Assembly: GCA_934364985.1 (NCBI GenBank)
Contig: CAKRMU010000002.1
Coordinates: forward strand, 124,001 to 188,000
Length of the DNA stretch: 64,000 nt
Reading direction: 5' to 3'
From: an uncultured Porphyromonas sp.
GTDB lineage: Bacteria > Bacteroidota > Bacteroidia > Bacteroidales > Porphyromonadaceae
Below the pieces are notes generated by a model. The model saw nothing but the letters and a program-made list of their open reading frames with translations, made no database searches and was not told where the DNA came from. Below are positions 35,478 through 44,841 of the stretch, in pieces; positions within the stretch are counted from its first letter, which is position 1; each line of letters begins with the position of its first letter. Position numbers and translations under genes: made by a program.

Positions 35478-35774
35478 ATGGAGCAATTAAAGTTTTACAA
35501 AGTCCGGCGAGAAGAAGGGCTATCGGACGAATTTTTGGAGCGACTTCCGCACTTACCCCCCTCAATGATGGGGAGCTCGGGCGTTATGTATACGGCAAGC
35601 CTATATTTCCCGGACATATCAGCGAAGAGTGCAAGTAGGGCATTACGGCGTGAAATAGAGACCTACCCTGCCTTGCGAAAGGCACTTGAAGCCACCAACT
35701 GGTCGCCACAAAAGCGTATCTTAACGCCCTTGCAACTACAAATAATACTTTTTTACCTCGGGGAACCCGTATAG
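35478..35774 (+). CDS. Small hypothetical protein (98 aa)
   Basis: A 98-residue protein beginning MEQLKFYKVRREEGLSDEFLERLP, with no signal peptide or membrane segment. It is rich in Arg/Leu and ends in a hydrophobic helix (LTPLQLQIILFYLGEPV). I recognise no family. It stands alone on the plus strand, convergent with smpB, whose stop is only 9 bp away. A strong Bacteroidetes promoter 50 bp upstream makes it likely to be expressed. It may be a lineage-specific protein. Confidence 0.65.
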   Translation: MEQLKFYKVRREEGLSDEFLERLPHLPPSMMGSSGVMYTASLYFPDISAKSASRALRREIETYPALRKALEATNWSPQKRILTPLQLQIILFYLGEPV

Positions 35775-35782
35775 AGACGCTC

Positions 35783-36265
35783 TTAGTAGGACACCTTGCG
35801 GGCATTATCAAGCTCCCGCTTAAGGTCCCTCTCACGCATATCCTGACGTTTGTCGTACTGCTTCTTGCCTCGAGCAACGGCTATGTCAAGCTTGGCTAAA
35901 CCTTTAGAATTAATGTAAAGCTTTAGGGGGACAATGGTGAGCCCCACATTCTTAACCACATCGGCGAGATTGCGAATTTCTTTTTTATTGAGTAGGAGTT
36001 TGCGGTCTCGCCGAGCGGCATGATTATTATACGTGCCATAGAAATACTCCGCAATGTAGATATTCTTTGCCCACACCTCCCCCTTATCTACGATGCAGAA
36101 AGTATCCACTAATGAGGCTTTCCCCAACCGCAATGACTTGATCTCGGTACCCGTTAGCACAATGCCTGCCGTGTAGGTATCAAGAATCTCGTAGTCGAAG
36201 GTGGCACGCCGGTTTTTGATAAGGACGCGACCGCCTATCTTTCCTTTTTCTTTACTCTTTGCCAT
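35783..36265 (-). CDS. smpB: SsrA-binding protein SmpB
   Basis: A protein of about 160 residues that binds tmRNA and brings it to stalled ribosomes. The start [44 protein letters not shown], and the basic tail with [20 protein letters not shown] are all characteristic. ATG 36265 was chosen over an upstream in-frame start (36304), because a TAACTTTG promoter element lies 8 bp before it, which also suggests a nearly leaderless mRNA. tmRNA itself is not in this window. Confidence 0.95.
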   Translation of the reverse strand: MAKSKEKGKIGGRVLIKNRRATFDYEILDTYTAGIVLTGTEIKSLRLGKASLVDTFCIVDKGEVWAKNIYIAEYFYGTYNNHAARRDRKLLLNKKEIRNLADVVKNVGLTIVPLKLYINSKGLAKLDIAVARGKKQYDKRQDMRERDLKRELDNARKVSY

Positions 36266-36273
36266 AGTGCCGG

Positions 36274-36281
36274 CAAAGTTA
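36274..36281 (-). promoter_or_regulatory. -7 element TAACTTTG of smpB, 8 bp from the ATG
   Basis: A minus-strand TAnnTTTG. The expected transcription start falls within a few bases of the ATG. Confidence 0.5.
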
Positions 36282-36442
36282 CAAATAATCAGAGATCTTT
36301 GCATAATCCTACCTCCCTTTAGAGGCTAGTCGGACATCCACGACACCAAAACTCCGCCATTATTAAGACATATGAATAAAAACCTACAAGGACCTATCTA
36401 ATCTTTTATATTTTTTGTCACTAAAAATAAATGGTCAAATTC

Positions 36443-36473
36443 TTGGCAAACTAATAATAAAATACTACCTTTG
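36443..36473 (+). promoter_or_regulatory. Promoter of the MacB-type efflux operon (TTGG-N19-TACCTTTG)
   Basis: TTGG at 36443-36446 and TACCTTTG at 36466-36473, 23 bp before the first ATG (36497). It also shows that an in-frame GTG at 36473 is not the start. Confidence 0.75.
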
Positions 36474-36496
36474 TGCTATACATAGAACCGAACAAT

Positions 36497-37198
36497 ATGA
36501 TTTCTGATAGTAAAAAAGCCATCATCGATGTGCGGGAGCTCCATAAGACTTACCCCGGAGCTCAGCCTCTACATGTGCTGAAGGGCGTGAATATGAGCAT
36601 CTACGAGGGGGAGATGGTAGCCCTCATGGGGGCGAGTGGCAGTGGCAAAAGTACACTCCTTAATGTATTAGGGATACTGGACGACTATGATGAGGGAAGC
36701 TATCACCTTGATCGTACTCTCGTCAAGGATCTATCCGAGGATGAGGCGGCAGAGATGCGAGGTCATAAAATTGGCTTTGTATTCCAAAGCTTCAACCTTA
36801 TCCCATTTAAGACGGCACTTGAAAACGTAGCTTTGCCTCTCTACTATCAGGGAGTACCTCACGCCGAGCGGACAGCTCTTGCCCGCGAATATCTGGATCG
36901 CGTGGGGCTTTTACCCTGGGCAGACCATTTGCCTAATGAGATGTCGGGAGGTCAGAAACAGCGTGTCTCTATGGCAAGAGCCCTGATTACTCACCCTGCT
37001 ATCCTATTGGCCGATGAGCCCACAGGGGCACTTGATAGTAAGACGACCGTAGAAGTGATGAACCTTCTACAAGACCTTAATCAGAGCGAACACCTCACGA
37101 TGCTCATCGTGACCCACGAGCAAGCGGTCGGCGATGCCTGCCAGCGGATAATCCATATTAAGGATGGCTTGATTACCAGCGAGGAGGATTTGGCATGA
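36497..37198 (+). CDS. ABC transporter ATP-binding protein (MacB/LolD type)
   Basis: A 233-residue ATPase of the MacB/LolD subfamily. Walker A is GASGSGKST, the Q-loop is FVFQSFNLIPF, the ABC signature is MSGGQKQR, and Walker B is ILLADEP followed by the H-loop VTHE. It powers the two permeases that follow. The next gene overlaps by 4 bp (ATGA). ATG 36497 is chosen because the promoter element covers the upstream start. Confidence 0.95.
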   Translation: MISDSKKAIIDVRELHKTYPGAQPLHVLKGVNMSIYEGEMVALMGASGSGKSTLLNVLGILDDYDEGSYHLDRTLVKDLSEDEAAEMRGHKIGFVFQSFNLIPFKTALENVALPLYYQGVPHAERTALAREYLDRVGLLPWADHLPNEMSGGQKQRVSMARALITHPAILLADEPTGALDSKTTVEVMNLLQDLNQSEHLTMLIVTHEQAVGDACQRIIHIKDGLITSEEDLA

Positions 37199-38478
37199 GG
37201 GCTTACTTTAGTGAACTTCTTAACTCATTACGGAACAACAAGCTGAGGACTGCCCTCACAGGCTTCTCCATTGCTTGGGGTATCATCATCCTCGTAGTGA
37301 TGCTCGGAGCTGGTAAAGGTGTGGAGAACGGCATTCGCCAAATGTCAGTCATGACGGGCGTGGCTCGGCAAGAGATCAAGATCACGCTCAGCTATACGAC
37401 TAAGCCGTATGCCGGTTTTAAGGAGGATCGAGCCCTTAATTTACTAAACGAACAGATAGAATACCTCAATACTCAGTATAAAGATCAGGTAGAAGCCATT
37501 GTCCCTCAAGTAATAGACTTTTGTAACGTCTCCACCAACTATGGTTCGGATGACCTACAAGTAAAGACAATCTCCGAGGAGCAACAATCCTTTAATAAGC
37601 TGGAGCTCCTCCAAGGACGGCTTTTCACACCACAAGACCACAAGAATGGGCTGAGGAAGATCATTCTCTCAGAGAATGCCATATCTCGTCTTTTTGCTAA
37701 AGACGATAGCCCTATTGGGCAATTGGTTAGTATCTATGGAGTGAGCTACGAAGTAATAGGTATCGTTAAGACCGATAGCCCATATTTTGGTAACGCCTAT
37801 TACCCCTTCACGACTTACGCCAACATTTACCCAAACTCAATCATCAAGATCACCCAACTGATGGTATACCCTAAAATAGGGTCCAGCAATCAGACGGAGG
37901 CACTCACGAAGAACATCAAAAACGATATCTACACGATGCTAAAAGTCGACCCGACCGACGATGGAGCATTATACACCTTCAATGCTGCAGATAGAGCAAA
38001 GTTTATGGACAAAGTATTTATGTTGCTCCAAGTCTTGCTCTGGGTAATGGGCATAGGGAGCCTCAGCGTCGGCACCATCGGCGTGTCAAATATAATGTAC
38101 GTGACTGTGCAGGAGAGAATGCGGGAGATCGGTATCCGAAAAGCCATAGGTGCAAAGCCAAAAGACATCATGAAGCTTGTCCTCGGAGAGAGTGTCCTAC
38201 TATCACTTCTCTCAGGTATTATTGGGCTTTTGATAGGTATTGGCATCGTACAGCTATTAGGCTATCTCGCTATCATTAATCATTGGGGAGAAGAGATGGT
38301 ACCAAGCGGACCTGGGATGGAGATGAAGCTCACATTTTTCTCCAATCCAGAGGTCAATATGGGCATGGCAATAGGAGCATTGATCGTGCTTGTAATAGCG
38401 GGTCTCGTCGCTGGAAGAGGACCTGCGAGGAAAGCTATTAAGGTACCTGCCATTGTAGCGATGCGAGATTTGAAGTAA
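37195..38478 (+). CDS. MacB-type ABC transporter permease (first copy)
   Basis: A 427-residue permease with an N-terminal membrane helix (GFSIAWGIIILVVML), a large periplasmic MacB core domain (about 45-280) and three C-terminal helices of the FtsX type (LLWVMGIGSLSVGTIGVSNIM, LLSGIIGLLIGIGIVQ, AIGALIVLVIAGLVAG). The conserved coupling segment MREIGIRKAIGAKPKDI is present. It works with the ATPase upstream and the second permease downstream, probably as a heterodimer. Confidence 0.92.
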   Translation: MRAYFSELLNSLRNNKLRTALTGFSIAWGIIILVVMLGAGKGVENGIRQMSVMTGVARQEIKITLSYTTKPYAGFKEDRALNLLNEQIEYLNTQYKDQVEAIVPQVIDFCNVSTNYGSDDLQVKTISEEQQSFNKLELLQGRLFTPQDHKNGLRKIILSENAISRLFAKDDSPIGQLVSIYGVSYEVIGIVKTDSPYFGNAYYPFTTYANIYPNSIIKITQLMVYPKIGSSNQTEALTKNIKNDIYTMLKVDPTDDGALYTFNAADRAKFMDKVFMLLQVLLWVMGIGSLSVGTIGVSNIMYVTVQERMREIGIRKAIGAKPKDIMKLVLGESVLLSLLSGIIGLLIGIGIVQLLGYLAIINHWGEEMVPSGPGMEMKLTFFSNPEVNMGMAIGALIVLVIAGLVAGRGPARKAIKVPAIVAMRDLK

Positions 38479-38494
38479 TAAGGAGGCAATAGTT

Positions 38495-39760
38495 ATGAAA
38501 TTCGGTAGAGAACAATGGTCGGAGCTGTGGTACACACTCAAGAGAAACAAAAAGAGAAGTATCCTCACCTCGCTTGGGGTTTTCGCTGGTATGTTTTTCT
38601 TTACTTGCCTCAATAGTATTAGTGAGGGGCTCAAAAATACTGCCTTTGAAGGAATGGAGGGGGTCAGTAGCGAACTCGTTTATTTTACACCTGGGCGAAC
38701 CACAAAACCATACAAAGGATACAAAGCAAATAGACCTATTAACATCACTTACAGGGATTACCTCAACCTCCAAAGGGCAAAAAGCGTGGGGGCGATAGCT
38801 GCATTTACCTCTTATGGCTCGTCACAATTCTGGAGCGAGATCCTCATAAAAGTGGGAAATAAAAGTGGGAAAGAGACCGTCTGGGGTGTGACAAGTAACT
38901 ACTTCGAAGAGGTAGAGACAATGGTGCCTCTATACGGAAGAATCATCACCCGAGAGGAGATCGAGCAGTCGCTCCCTGTATGTATGGTCGGAAAAGTTGC
39001 AGCGAAAAAGTATTGTGACGATATCAGCAAAATGGTCGGGACGTATGTCGCCATGAATGGCGTCGCATTTAAAGTTATTGGTGTCGTCGAACCGCTTTCC
39101 GATACCTTTTCTATCGCCGATATGGGCAGAGAAAGTGTTATGATCCCGATACATTTTGCCGTAGGCAGCAACCTCGATAAGGGTGTTTTCGTACTCGCCA
39201 AAGCAGGAAAGGGCTACTCAATGGATGACCTCAAAGCAGAAGCTTTTCAGATAATCTCCCAACGCCAAAATATAGACCCGACAGACACAGGTGCCATCTC
39301 CACTATCGACATGCAACTATTTAATCGCATCTTTAATGTGGTAGGCAATGGTATCAATTTCCTCGTTTGGATCGTAGGAATTGGGACACTCATCACAGGC
39401 GTTATCAGCGTTTCAAACATCCTACTTGTGACTGTACGCGAGCGTCAGAGGGAGATCGGCGTTAGGAGAGCCTTGGGGGCAAAGCCTCGGGATATCCGTA
39501 TTCAGTATATGGCAGAGTCAATACTCATAATACTATTAGCAGGGTCTATTGGCATGGTTTGTGGACTGGTATTCTCGCTTATCCTCGGAGTCGTGGCGGA
39601 GAATACCTCGTTAGGGGATTCCATCCTTAGACCATATCCGACAGTGGGGATACTGCTATTATCTGTATTGATTATGCTTATTAGCGGTGTTTTAGCGGGG
39701 CTATTACCCGTGCAGAAAGCCCTACAAGTTAAGGCAATAGATGCGATAAGAGATGAATAA
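38495..39760 (+). CDS. MacB-type ABC transporter permease (second copy)
   Basis: A 421-residue paralogue of the preceding permease with the same topology: helix at about 25-45, a periplasmic domain, then three FtsX-type helices, with the coupling segment QREIGVRRALGAKPRDI. Divergence between the two suggests an old duplication and a heterodimeric transporter. It is separated from the first permease by 16 bp. Confidence 0.92.
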   Translation: MKFGREQWSELWYTLKRNKKRSILTSLGVFAGMFFFTCLNSISEGLKNTAFEGMEGVSSELVYFTPGRTTKPYKGYKANRPINITYRDYLNLQRAKSVGAIAAFTSYGSSQFWSEILIKVGNKSGKETVWGVTSNYFEEVETMVPLYGRIITREEIEQSLPVCMVGKVAAKKYCDDISKMVGTYVAMNGVAFKVIGVVEPLSDTFSIADMGRESVMIPIHFAVGSNLDKGVFVLAKAGKGYSMDDLKAEAFQIISQRQNIDPTDTGAISTIDMQLFNRIFNVVGNGINFLVWIVGIGTLITGVISVSNILLVTVRERQREIGVRRALGAKPRDIRIQYMAESILIILLAGSIGMVCGLVFSLILGVVAENTSLGDSILRPYPTVGILLLSVLIMLISGVLAGLLPVQKALQVKAIDAIRDE

Positions 39761-39783
39761 ATATGGCATTATTATAAAGAATT

Positions 39784-40908
39784 ATGGCTGAAAAAAAGAA
39801 AGGTAAGAAGCGGGGGAAGTGGATACTTTGGGTGCTATTAGGAATAGTGGTATTAGGGATTATCATCGCGGTGATCTCCAAAGGAAAGGGCAGAGAAAGT
39901 AGCTATCAGCTGCTTTCTGTTACGGCTAATGATACCGTCGTAATGAGTACAATCCTCACCGGAGCTATCGAGGCTCGGGACGAGGTGAAGGTGAAACCCG
40001 AGATGAATGGCATCATCTCTGAGCTCTTGCATGTACCTGGTGACTATGTGGAAGCAGGTGACCTTGTGGCTCGCTTAAGTATCGTCCCAGACGTGGCTAC
40101 AATACAGAATGCGGCTGCCAAAGTAGAGAGTTCTCGTGTCCGCACTTCCCAGCTAAAAGAGGTCTTTGAGCGTGATAAAGCCCTTTACGAGGAGGGGATA
40201 TTACCTAAAGAGCAATTCGAAGCCAGTGATGCCAATTATAAGAATGCAGAGATAGAGCTTAGCATAGCTGAGGAGACCTTACAGCTGGTATCTACGGGGT
40301 CGAGCTCAAGTACTGCACAAAAGAATAACACACTTGTAAGAGCGACGGTGAGTGGTACTATCCTTGAGCAACCCGTGAAAGTTGGTAATACGGTTATCCA
40401 AGCCAATGCTTTCAATGAGGGTACCACGATTATCTCGATTGCCGATCTTAGGGATCTTCTCTTTGTGGGCGATGTCAATGAGAGTGATGTAAATAAGGTG
40501 CACCCCGGTGACCAAGTGGTTATCCACATCGGGGCTCTTAAAGATCAGACTTTTTCGGCAATCATCGAGTACGTATCCCCAAAAGGCGTGGAGAAGAATG
40601 GTACCATACTCTTTGAGGTAAAGGCGGCATTGTCGCAGGATCATTTAGAGGGTATCAAAGCCGGATTTAGCTCTAATGCCGAAGTAGTTTTGGAGAAAGC
40701 TGAAGGTGTTATGACCATCCCCGAGAGTGCAGTGTACTATCGGGATGGAAAGAGTTACGTAATGGTTTCCAATAATGGCGGTAATAAAGATGGTGATTTT
40801 ACGGAAACGGAGGTAGAGCTTGGGGTATCTGACGGCCTTAAAGTGGAGGTAAAGAGTGGTCTTACAGGCACAGAACAGCTACAAGGTAATCGGGTAACCA
40901 CAAAATAA
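39784..40908 (+). CDS. Periplasmic adaptor (membrane fusion protein, HlyD/MacA-like)
   Basis: A 374-residue adaptor with a very basic N terminus (KKKGKKRGK), one membrane anchor (about 12-29), a lipoyl/barrel-sandwich domain split around a helical hairpin (coiled coil about 100-165), and beta-barrel and membrane-proximal domains. It links the inner-membrane permeases to the outer-membrane channel encoded next. The substrate of the pump is unknown; MacB systems export macrolides, toxins or lipopeptides in other bacteria. Confidence 0.92.
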   Translation: MAEKKKGKKRGKWILWVLLGIVVLGIIIAVISKGKGRESSYQLLSVTANDTVVMSTILTGAIEARDEVKVKPEMNGIISELLHVPGDYVEAGDLVARLSIVPDVATIQNAAAKVESSRVRTSQLKEVFERDKALYEEGILPKEQFEASDANYKNAEIELSIAEETLQLVSTGSSSSTAQKNNTLVRATVSGTILEQPVKVGNTVIQANAFNEGTTIISIADLRDLLFVGDVNESDVNKVHPGDQVVIHIGALKDQTFSAIIEYVSPKGVEKNGTILFEVKAALSQDHLEGIKAGFSSNAEVVLEKAEGVMTIPESAVYYRDGKSYVMVSNNGGNKDGDFTETEVELGVSDGLKVEVKSGLTGTEQLQGNRVTTK

Positions 40909-40919
40909 AATAGCGTATT

Positions 40920-42293
40920 ATGAAGTCTTTATTTAGAGGAATCCTTGCCGTTATTGCCCTATTTTCCTTGTCGCTTATAGCGTCCGCACAGACCTCTCGT
41001 ATCGAGATGAGCCTCTCGGAGTGCGTTGCTTTTGCTCAGGAAAATAGCCCATTACTCTTGACGCTTCAGCCCAAGTTGCAAAGCCTTGATCTTGATTACA
41101 GCGTAGCTCGTCAGGCATTTTTGCCAAGTCTTAATGCCTCTATTGGCGAAAACTTTTCCTTTGGTCGGGCTCAGGGGCGTGATAACATTGTGACTAATAC
41201 AAGCAATGCCAGCACATCCTTTTCGATAGGAGCAGAGATGCCGATATTCAGTGGCGGTGAGAATTGGTATCAGCTACAAAAAAGCCGTGCGGCTTTAGAT
41301 ACAAAAGGCTATATTATTGCTGATGTTGAGGATAATATCGCTCTTCGAGTGGCAGAAAGCTACATCCAGTTGCTCCTCTCAAAGCAATTAGCTGCCACGG
41401 CTCGCGAAAACTTAGCCCTCACAGAGAAATATTTCAATCAGGTAAAACAGCAAGTAGCAGTAGGAAAGGCGGCGCCTGCCGATCAGATAGATATAGAAAG
41501 CCAGATTGCTCGTGACCAATTATCCGTTACGGAGACCGAGGCTGACGTCGTGCGATCCCTACGCATCCTGCTCCTTGATATGGGAATGGATCTTGACAAA
41601 GTGCGAGAGGGAGAGCTTGATATTGCGGAGATATCTCCTGAGATGGTGGTCGCCAACTTAGAGAAAGTATCTCCTAACCGCGTGGACACTGCGTGGGTAC
41701 TTCCTGCGACTGCCCGCTTAGAGAAAGACTTAGAGAATGCCGCCTATGATGCCAAGATAGCACGCAGCGGTTACTTCCCTCGCCTATCACTCTCAGCCGG
41801 TTACTCAAATGGCTACTACTACAATCTGGATGAGGAGTATAAGAGTGCCAATATCCCCTTTAAGGATCAGATAAAAGACAATGGCCGTTTTATGGTCGGG
41901 GTATCCCTTAGTATCCCTATCTACAACCGCGGACAGGTGCAGAGGGCGACACAGATGGCAGACTTGCAGCTAAATAACCTTAGGGGGCAGCTGATTCAAA
42001 AACGCTTCGATGACAACCGAAATATCCAACTTGCTCGCACCGACCTTGAGAAAGCCACGGAGCAGTATCGGGTATCGAAAGAGAACCTTGAGTTAGCTAC
42101 ACAGGCTCTAAAAGTGGCTGATGCCAAGTACAGCTCAGGCAGAATGAATACTTATGAATGGGAGCAGGTCAAGAATCGTAGGCTACAAGCTCAGGCCACA
42201 TATCTGCAAGCCATCTACATGAGATTACTCCGCACAATCAATCTGATTTACTTTAATACAGGAGAGATACCCACACAGTTAGCATCTTTTTAG
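40920..42293 (+). CDS. TolC-family outer-membrane efflux protein
   Basis: A 457-residue outer-membrane channel with a signal peptide (ILAVIALFSLSLIASAQ), the internal duplication of TolC (two long helical and beta repeats, conserved patterns ESYIQLLLSKQLAATARENLALTEKYFNQV and EKATEQYRVSKENLELATQALKVADAKY), and no lipobox. It completes the tripartite pump and is the last gene of the operon; a long perfect hairpin follows. Confidence 0.93.
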   Translation: MKSLFRGILAVIALFSLSLIASAQTSRIEMSLSECVAFAQENSPLLLTLQPKLQSLDLDYSVARQAFLPSLNASIGENFSFGRAQGRDNIVTNTSNASTSFSIGAEMPIFSGGENWYQLQKSRAALDTKGYIIADVEDNIALRVAESYIQLLLSKQLAATARENLALTEKYFNQVKQQVAVGKAAPADQIDIESQIARDQLSVTETEADVVRSLRILLLDMGMDLDKVREGELDIAEISPEMVVANLEKVSPNRVDTAWVLPATARLEKDLENAAYDAKIARSGYFPRLSLSAGYSNGYYYNLDEEYKSANIPFKDQIKDNGRFMVGVSLSIPIYNRGQVQRATQMADLQLNNLRGQLIQKRFDDNRNIQLARTDLEKATEQYRVSKENLELATQALKVADAKYSSGRMNTYEWEQVKNRRLQAQATYLQAIYMRLLRTINLIYFNTGEIPTQLASF

Positions 42294-42320
42294 GCTATTC
42301 TCACCAACCATAATTCTATA

Positions 42321-42367
42321 ACGAGAGGCAAGTAGACAAACCCTAAGGGTTACTACTTGCCTCTCGT
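42321..42367. terminator. Long perfect hairpin between tolC-like gene and DUF2284 gene
   Basis: A perfect 15-bp inverted repeat (42321-42335 / 42353-42367), ACGAGAGGCAAGTAG and its complement, with an inner ACCC-TAA-GGGT stem. It sits between convergent genes and may terminate both. There is no T-run, so intrinsic termination is not certain. Confidence 0.6.
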
Positions 42368-42384
42368 GTATCAATGAGACTAAC

Positions 42385-42954
42385 CTAATACAGCAATCCC
42401 GATATCAGCAGATAGTAATCGGGGAGATAGCCATCACGACCCCAAAGCATAGGGATCCCCAATAGTTCGGATGCTGTCTTTCCGAGGTCAAAACCATAGT
42501 TCTCCAGAGAGTGCCTCGCCTCTTCAGGGTGCCGACAGGGGGATTGTGGTGTAGCGATACGCGTACATGCTCCCTCAGGACATAGCTTACAGCTCCCTGC
42601 GTAGCAGGCTCTACTCCTCGGATGCTCGCCCTCCAGACGCAACATCATGGGGTCAGTCTCGTGCCTTGCCCACGACATTATTTGACTGATGATCTTAGTT
42701 TGCTCCTCAGGGTTATTGTATTTCCTGACCTTAAGAGATGGCGAAAGGACGATCTGATGACCAAATATATCGACGTGGTGATACGGCTTAAGCTCCTCTT
42801 GAATATCGCATTCGTACGGCGGGCAAACCCACTGCTGAGCATAATTGTGGCATCGCTTACAGCATTCTATAAATTGCTCAATATGCTGATACCGCTTCCG
42901 GTACTCCATAAGCGATATCGTAGCAGTATGTAGGATTATTTCCCCATACTTCAT
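42385..42954 (-). CDS. DUF2284 putative metal-binding protein
   Basis: A 189-residue protein with conserved cysteine clusters ([19 protein letters not shown] near the N terminus and [29 protein letters not shown] in the middle), the DUF2284 pattern. It probably binds an iron-sulfur cluster or zinc; the biochemical role is unknown. Its ATG overlaps the guaB stop in an ATGA arrangement, so it is translationally coupled to IMP dehydrogenase. Confidence 0.85.
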   Translation of the reverse strand: MKYGEIILHTATISLMEYRKRYQHIEQFIECCKRCHNYAQQWVCPPYECDIQEELKPYHHVDIFGHQIVLSPSLKVRKYNNPEEQTKIISQIMSWARHETDPMMLRLEGEHPRSRACYAGSCKLCPEGACTRIATPQSPCRHPEEARHSLENYGFDLGKTASELLGIPMLWGRDGYLPDYYLLISGLLY

Positions 42955-44444
42955 CTCTCCTTAAGGATAACATCGTGTGCACCGCCCTCGACAATAGAGG
43001 TCGCGGATATGAGCGTTATCTTACTATTATGGCGAAGCTCATTAAGGTCGGTAGTACCACAGCTACACATCGTAGCGGTGATCTTGCCTAAGGTGAGCAT
43101 CAGGTTATCCTTGAGCTTACCCGCGTATGGCACATAGCTATCTACCCCCTCTTCAAACTTCATCCCCTCTGTAGTACTTCCGCTGTCGTACCGCTGCCAG
43201 TTTTTGGCTCTATTTGAGCCCTCACCCCAGTATTCCTTGACATAATTGTTATTGATCTTGAGTTTCTTCGTAGGGCTTTCGTCAAAGCGTGCAAAGTACC
43301 TACCCATCATCAAGAAGTCAGCTCCCATAGCGAGGGCAAGTGTCATATGATAATCATGTACGATACCGCCATCAGAGCAGATGGGGATATATACACCTTG
43401 CTCCTCAAAATACTTATCACGAGCGGCCGCGATATCCATAACGGCAGACGCCTGACCCCTACCTATACCTTTTTGCTCTCGGGTAATACAGATCGAGCCC
43501 CCACCGATACCCACCTTAATGAAGTCGGCACCGGCCTCTACGAGATAGTGGAAGCCATCGGGGTCAACCACGTTACCTGCTCCTATCGGAATATCGGGAT
43601 AGTTAGCTTTGACCCACGCAAGGGTATCTCTTTGCCATACCGAATAGCCGTCCGAGCTATCGATACAGAGGACATCTGCACCTGCAGCGACGAGAGCCGG
43701 CACTCGCTCCCTGTAGTCACGGGTATTGATACCTGCACCCACAAGCAACTCCTTAGAGACCTTGTGCGATAGCTCTAATGGGTTCTCCCTATGGCTATCG
43801 TAGTCCTTACGGAATACAAAGAAATGGAGGTGTTGTGCGTCATCTATAATGGGCAAAGTATTGAGCTTATGATCCCAGATAATATCATTAGCCTCAGAAA
43901 GTGTTATGCCAAGCTTCCCCACGGTGAGCTTATCAAAGGGCGTCATAAATGTGGATATAGGTGTATCCAAAGGCGTAGTACTCAAGCGATAATCACGGCT
44001 CGTAACGATACCGAGCAGCTTACCATTGGGTGTGCCATCCTCCGTTATCGCCAGAGTTGAGTGCCCTGTCTTTTGGGTAAGAGCCAAGACATCATGCAGG
44101 GTATGCCGGGGCGTAAGATTGGAGTCACTCGTGACAAATCCTGCCTTAAACTTCTTGACACGACGAACCATTTCGGCTTGGTTCTCTATCGGTTGCGAAC
44201 CGAAGATGAACGAAAGACCGCCATTGCGTGCCAGCTCAATTGCCAGTGTGTCGTTTGAGACGGACTGCATGATAGCACTCACAAAGGGTATATTGAGGCT
44301 GATCTTGGGGTCCTCGCCTCGCCTGTATTTGACTAATGGTGTGTGTAGGTCAATTTTCTCGGGCGTACACTCCTCGGTGGTCAGCCCCGGGATGAGTAGA
44401 TACTCCCCAAAGGTGTGTGAGACTTGCTCTAAAACTTTTGCCAT
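42951..44444 (-). CDS. guaB: Inosine-5'-monophosphate dehydrogenase
   Basis: A 497-residue IMPDH that oxidises IMP to XMP with NAD, the committed step to GTP. The catalytic Cys is in [13 protein letters not shown]; two CBS domains are inserted at about 95-215 ([21 protein letters not shown]); the flap with [12 protein letters not shown] is present. ATG 44444 gives [27 protein letters not shown] sequence directly before the ATG is a genuine Shine-Dalgarno, rare in this window. Upstream TAAATTTG at 44488-44481 is the likely promoter. Confidence 0.95.
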   Translation of the reverse strand: MAKVLEQVSHTFGEYLLIPGLTTEECTPEKIDLHTPLVKYRRGEDPKISLNIPFVSAIMQSVSNDTLAIELARNGGLSFIFGSQPIENQAEMVRRVKKFKAGFVTSDSNLTPRHTLHDVLALTQKTGHSTLAITEDGTPNGKLLGIVTSRDYRLSTTPLDTPISTFMTPFDKLTVGKLGITLSEANDIIWDHKLNTLPIIDDAQHLHFFVFRKDYDSHRENPLELSHKVSKELLVGAGINTRDYRERVPALVAAGADVLCIDSSDGYSVWQRDTLAWVKANYPDIPIGAGNVVDPDGFHYLVEAGADFIKVGIGGGSICITREQKGIGRGQASAVMDIAAARDKYFEEQGVYIPICSDGGIVHDYHMTLALAMGADFLMMGRYFARFDESPTKKLKINNNYVKEYWGEGSNRAKNWQRYDSGSTTEGMKFEEGVDSYVPYAGKLKDNLMLTLGKITATMCSCGTTDLNELRHNSKITLISATSIVEGGAHDVILKER

Positions 44445-44453
44445 GTTTCCTCC
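44445..44453 (-). promoter_or_regulatory. Shine-Dalgarno of guaB
   Basis: GGAGG, 4 bp before the ATG on the minus strand. Most genes here lack one, so it fixes the start and suggests a strongly translated or regulated message. Confidence 0.7.
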
Positions 44454-44480
44454 AAAAAATAATAGGGTACAACTTGCCTG

Positions 44481-44488
44481 CAAATTTA
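44481..44488 (-). promoter_or_regulatory. -7 element TAAATTTG of guaB
   Basis: A TAnnTTTG on the minus strand, 36 bp upstream of the ATG. Confidence 0.55.
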
Positions 44489-44592
44489 CTAAAAAAGAAA
44501 TAGACTTACCCCGATTTCTTGGTGCAGATAATATTGGTATCATGAGGATGTGTGAACACCCGCCAAAAACGAAGCGACAACACCACAAACCG

Positions 44593-44699
44593 GATACATA
44601 GTATTAGTCAAAACGAATATAGGGTATTCGTCGGAGCATATTCCGTATATTCGTCAAGTCATATTCCAGGTATCCACTTGAGCGAATACCTGATATCCA
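44593..44699. repeat. 23-bp dyad array F
   Basis: Units start at 44593, 44616, 44639, 44662 and 44685 (partial). Cores: ATACATAGTAT, ATATAGGGTAT, ATTCCGTATAT, ATTCCAGGTAT, ATACCTGATAT-CC. It lies between divergent guaB and the META lipoprotein gene and shows the widest mix of half-sites. Confidence 0.9.
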
Positions 44700-44777
44700 C
44701 AATCGCTATGTGGCACCTTAGGGGTGTTCATCAACGACAAAAAGCGATTCAAATATAGGGATAACCTTCTATTTTGG

Positions 44778-44785
44778 TATATTTG
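44778..44785 (+). promoter_or_regulatory. -7 element TATATTTG of the META lipoprotein gene
   Basis: A TAnnTTTG match 56 bp before ATG 44842. Confidence 0.55.
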
Positions 44786-44841
44786 TATCGTTACTATTAC
44801 GTGGCATAACATTTCATTCATTATATTAATACTTATAGATT

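Noticed and set aside
44445..44588. 48-residue N-terminal extension of GuaB
   Set aside because: The promoter and a Shine-Dalgarno sequence lie inside it, and the sequence after ATG 44444 matches the conserved start of IMPDH.
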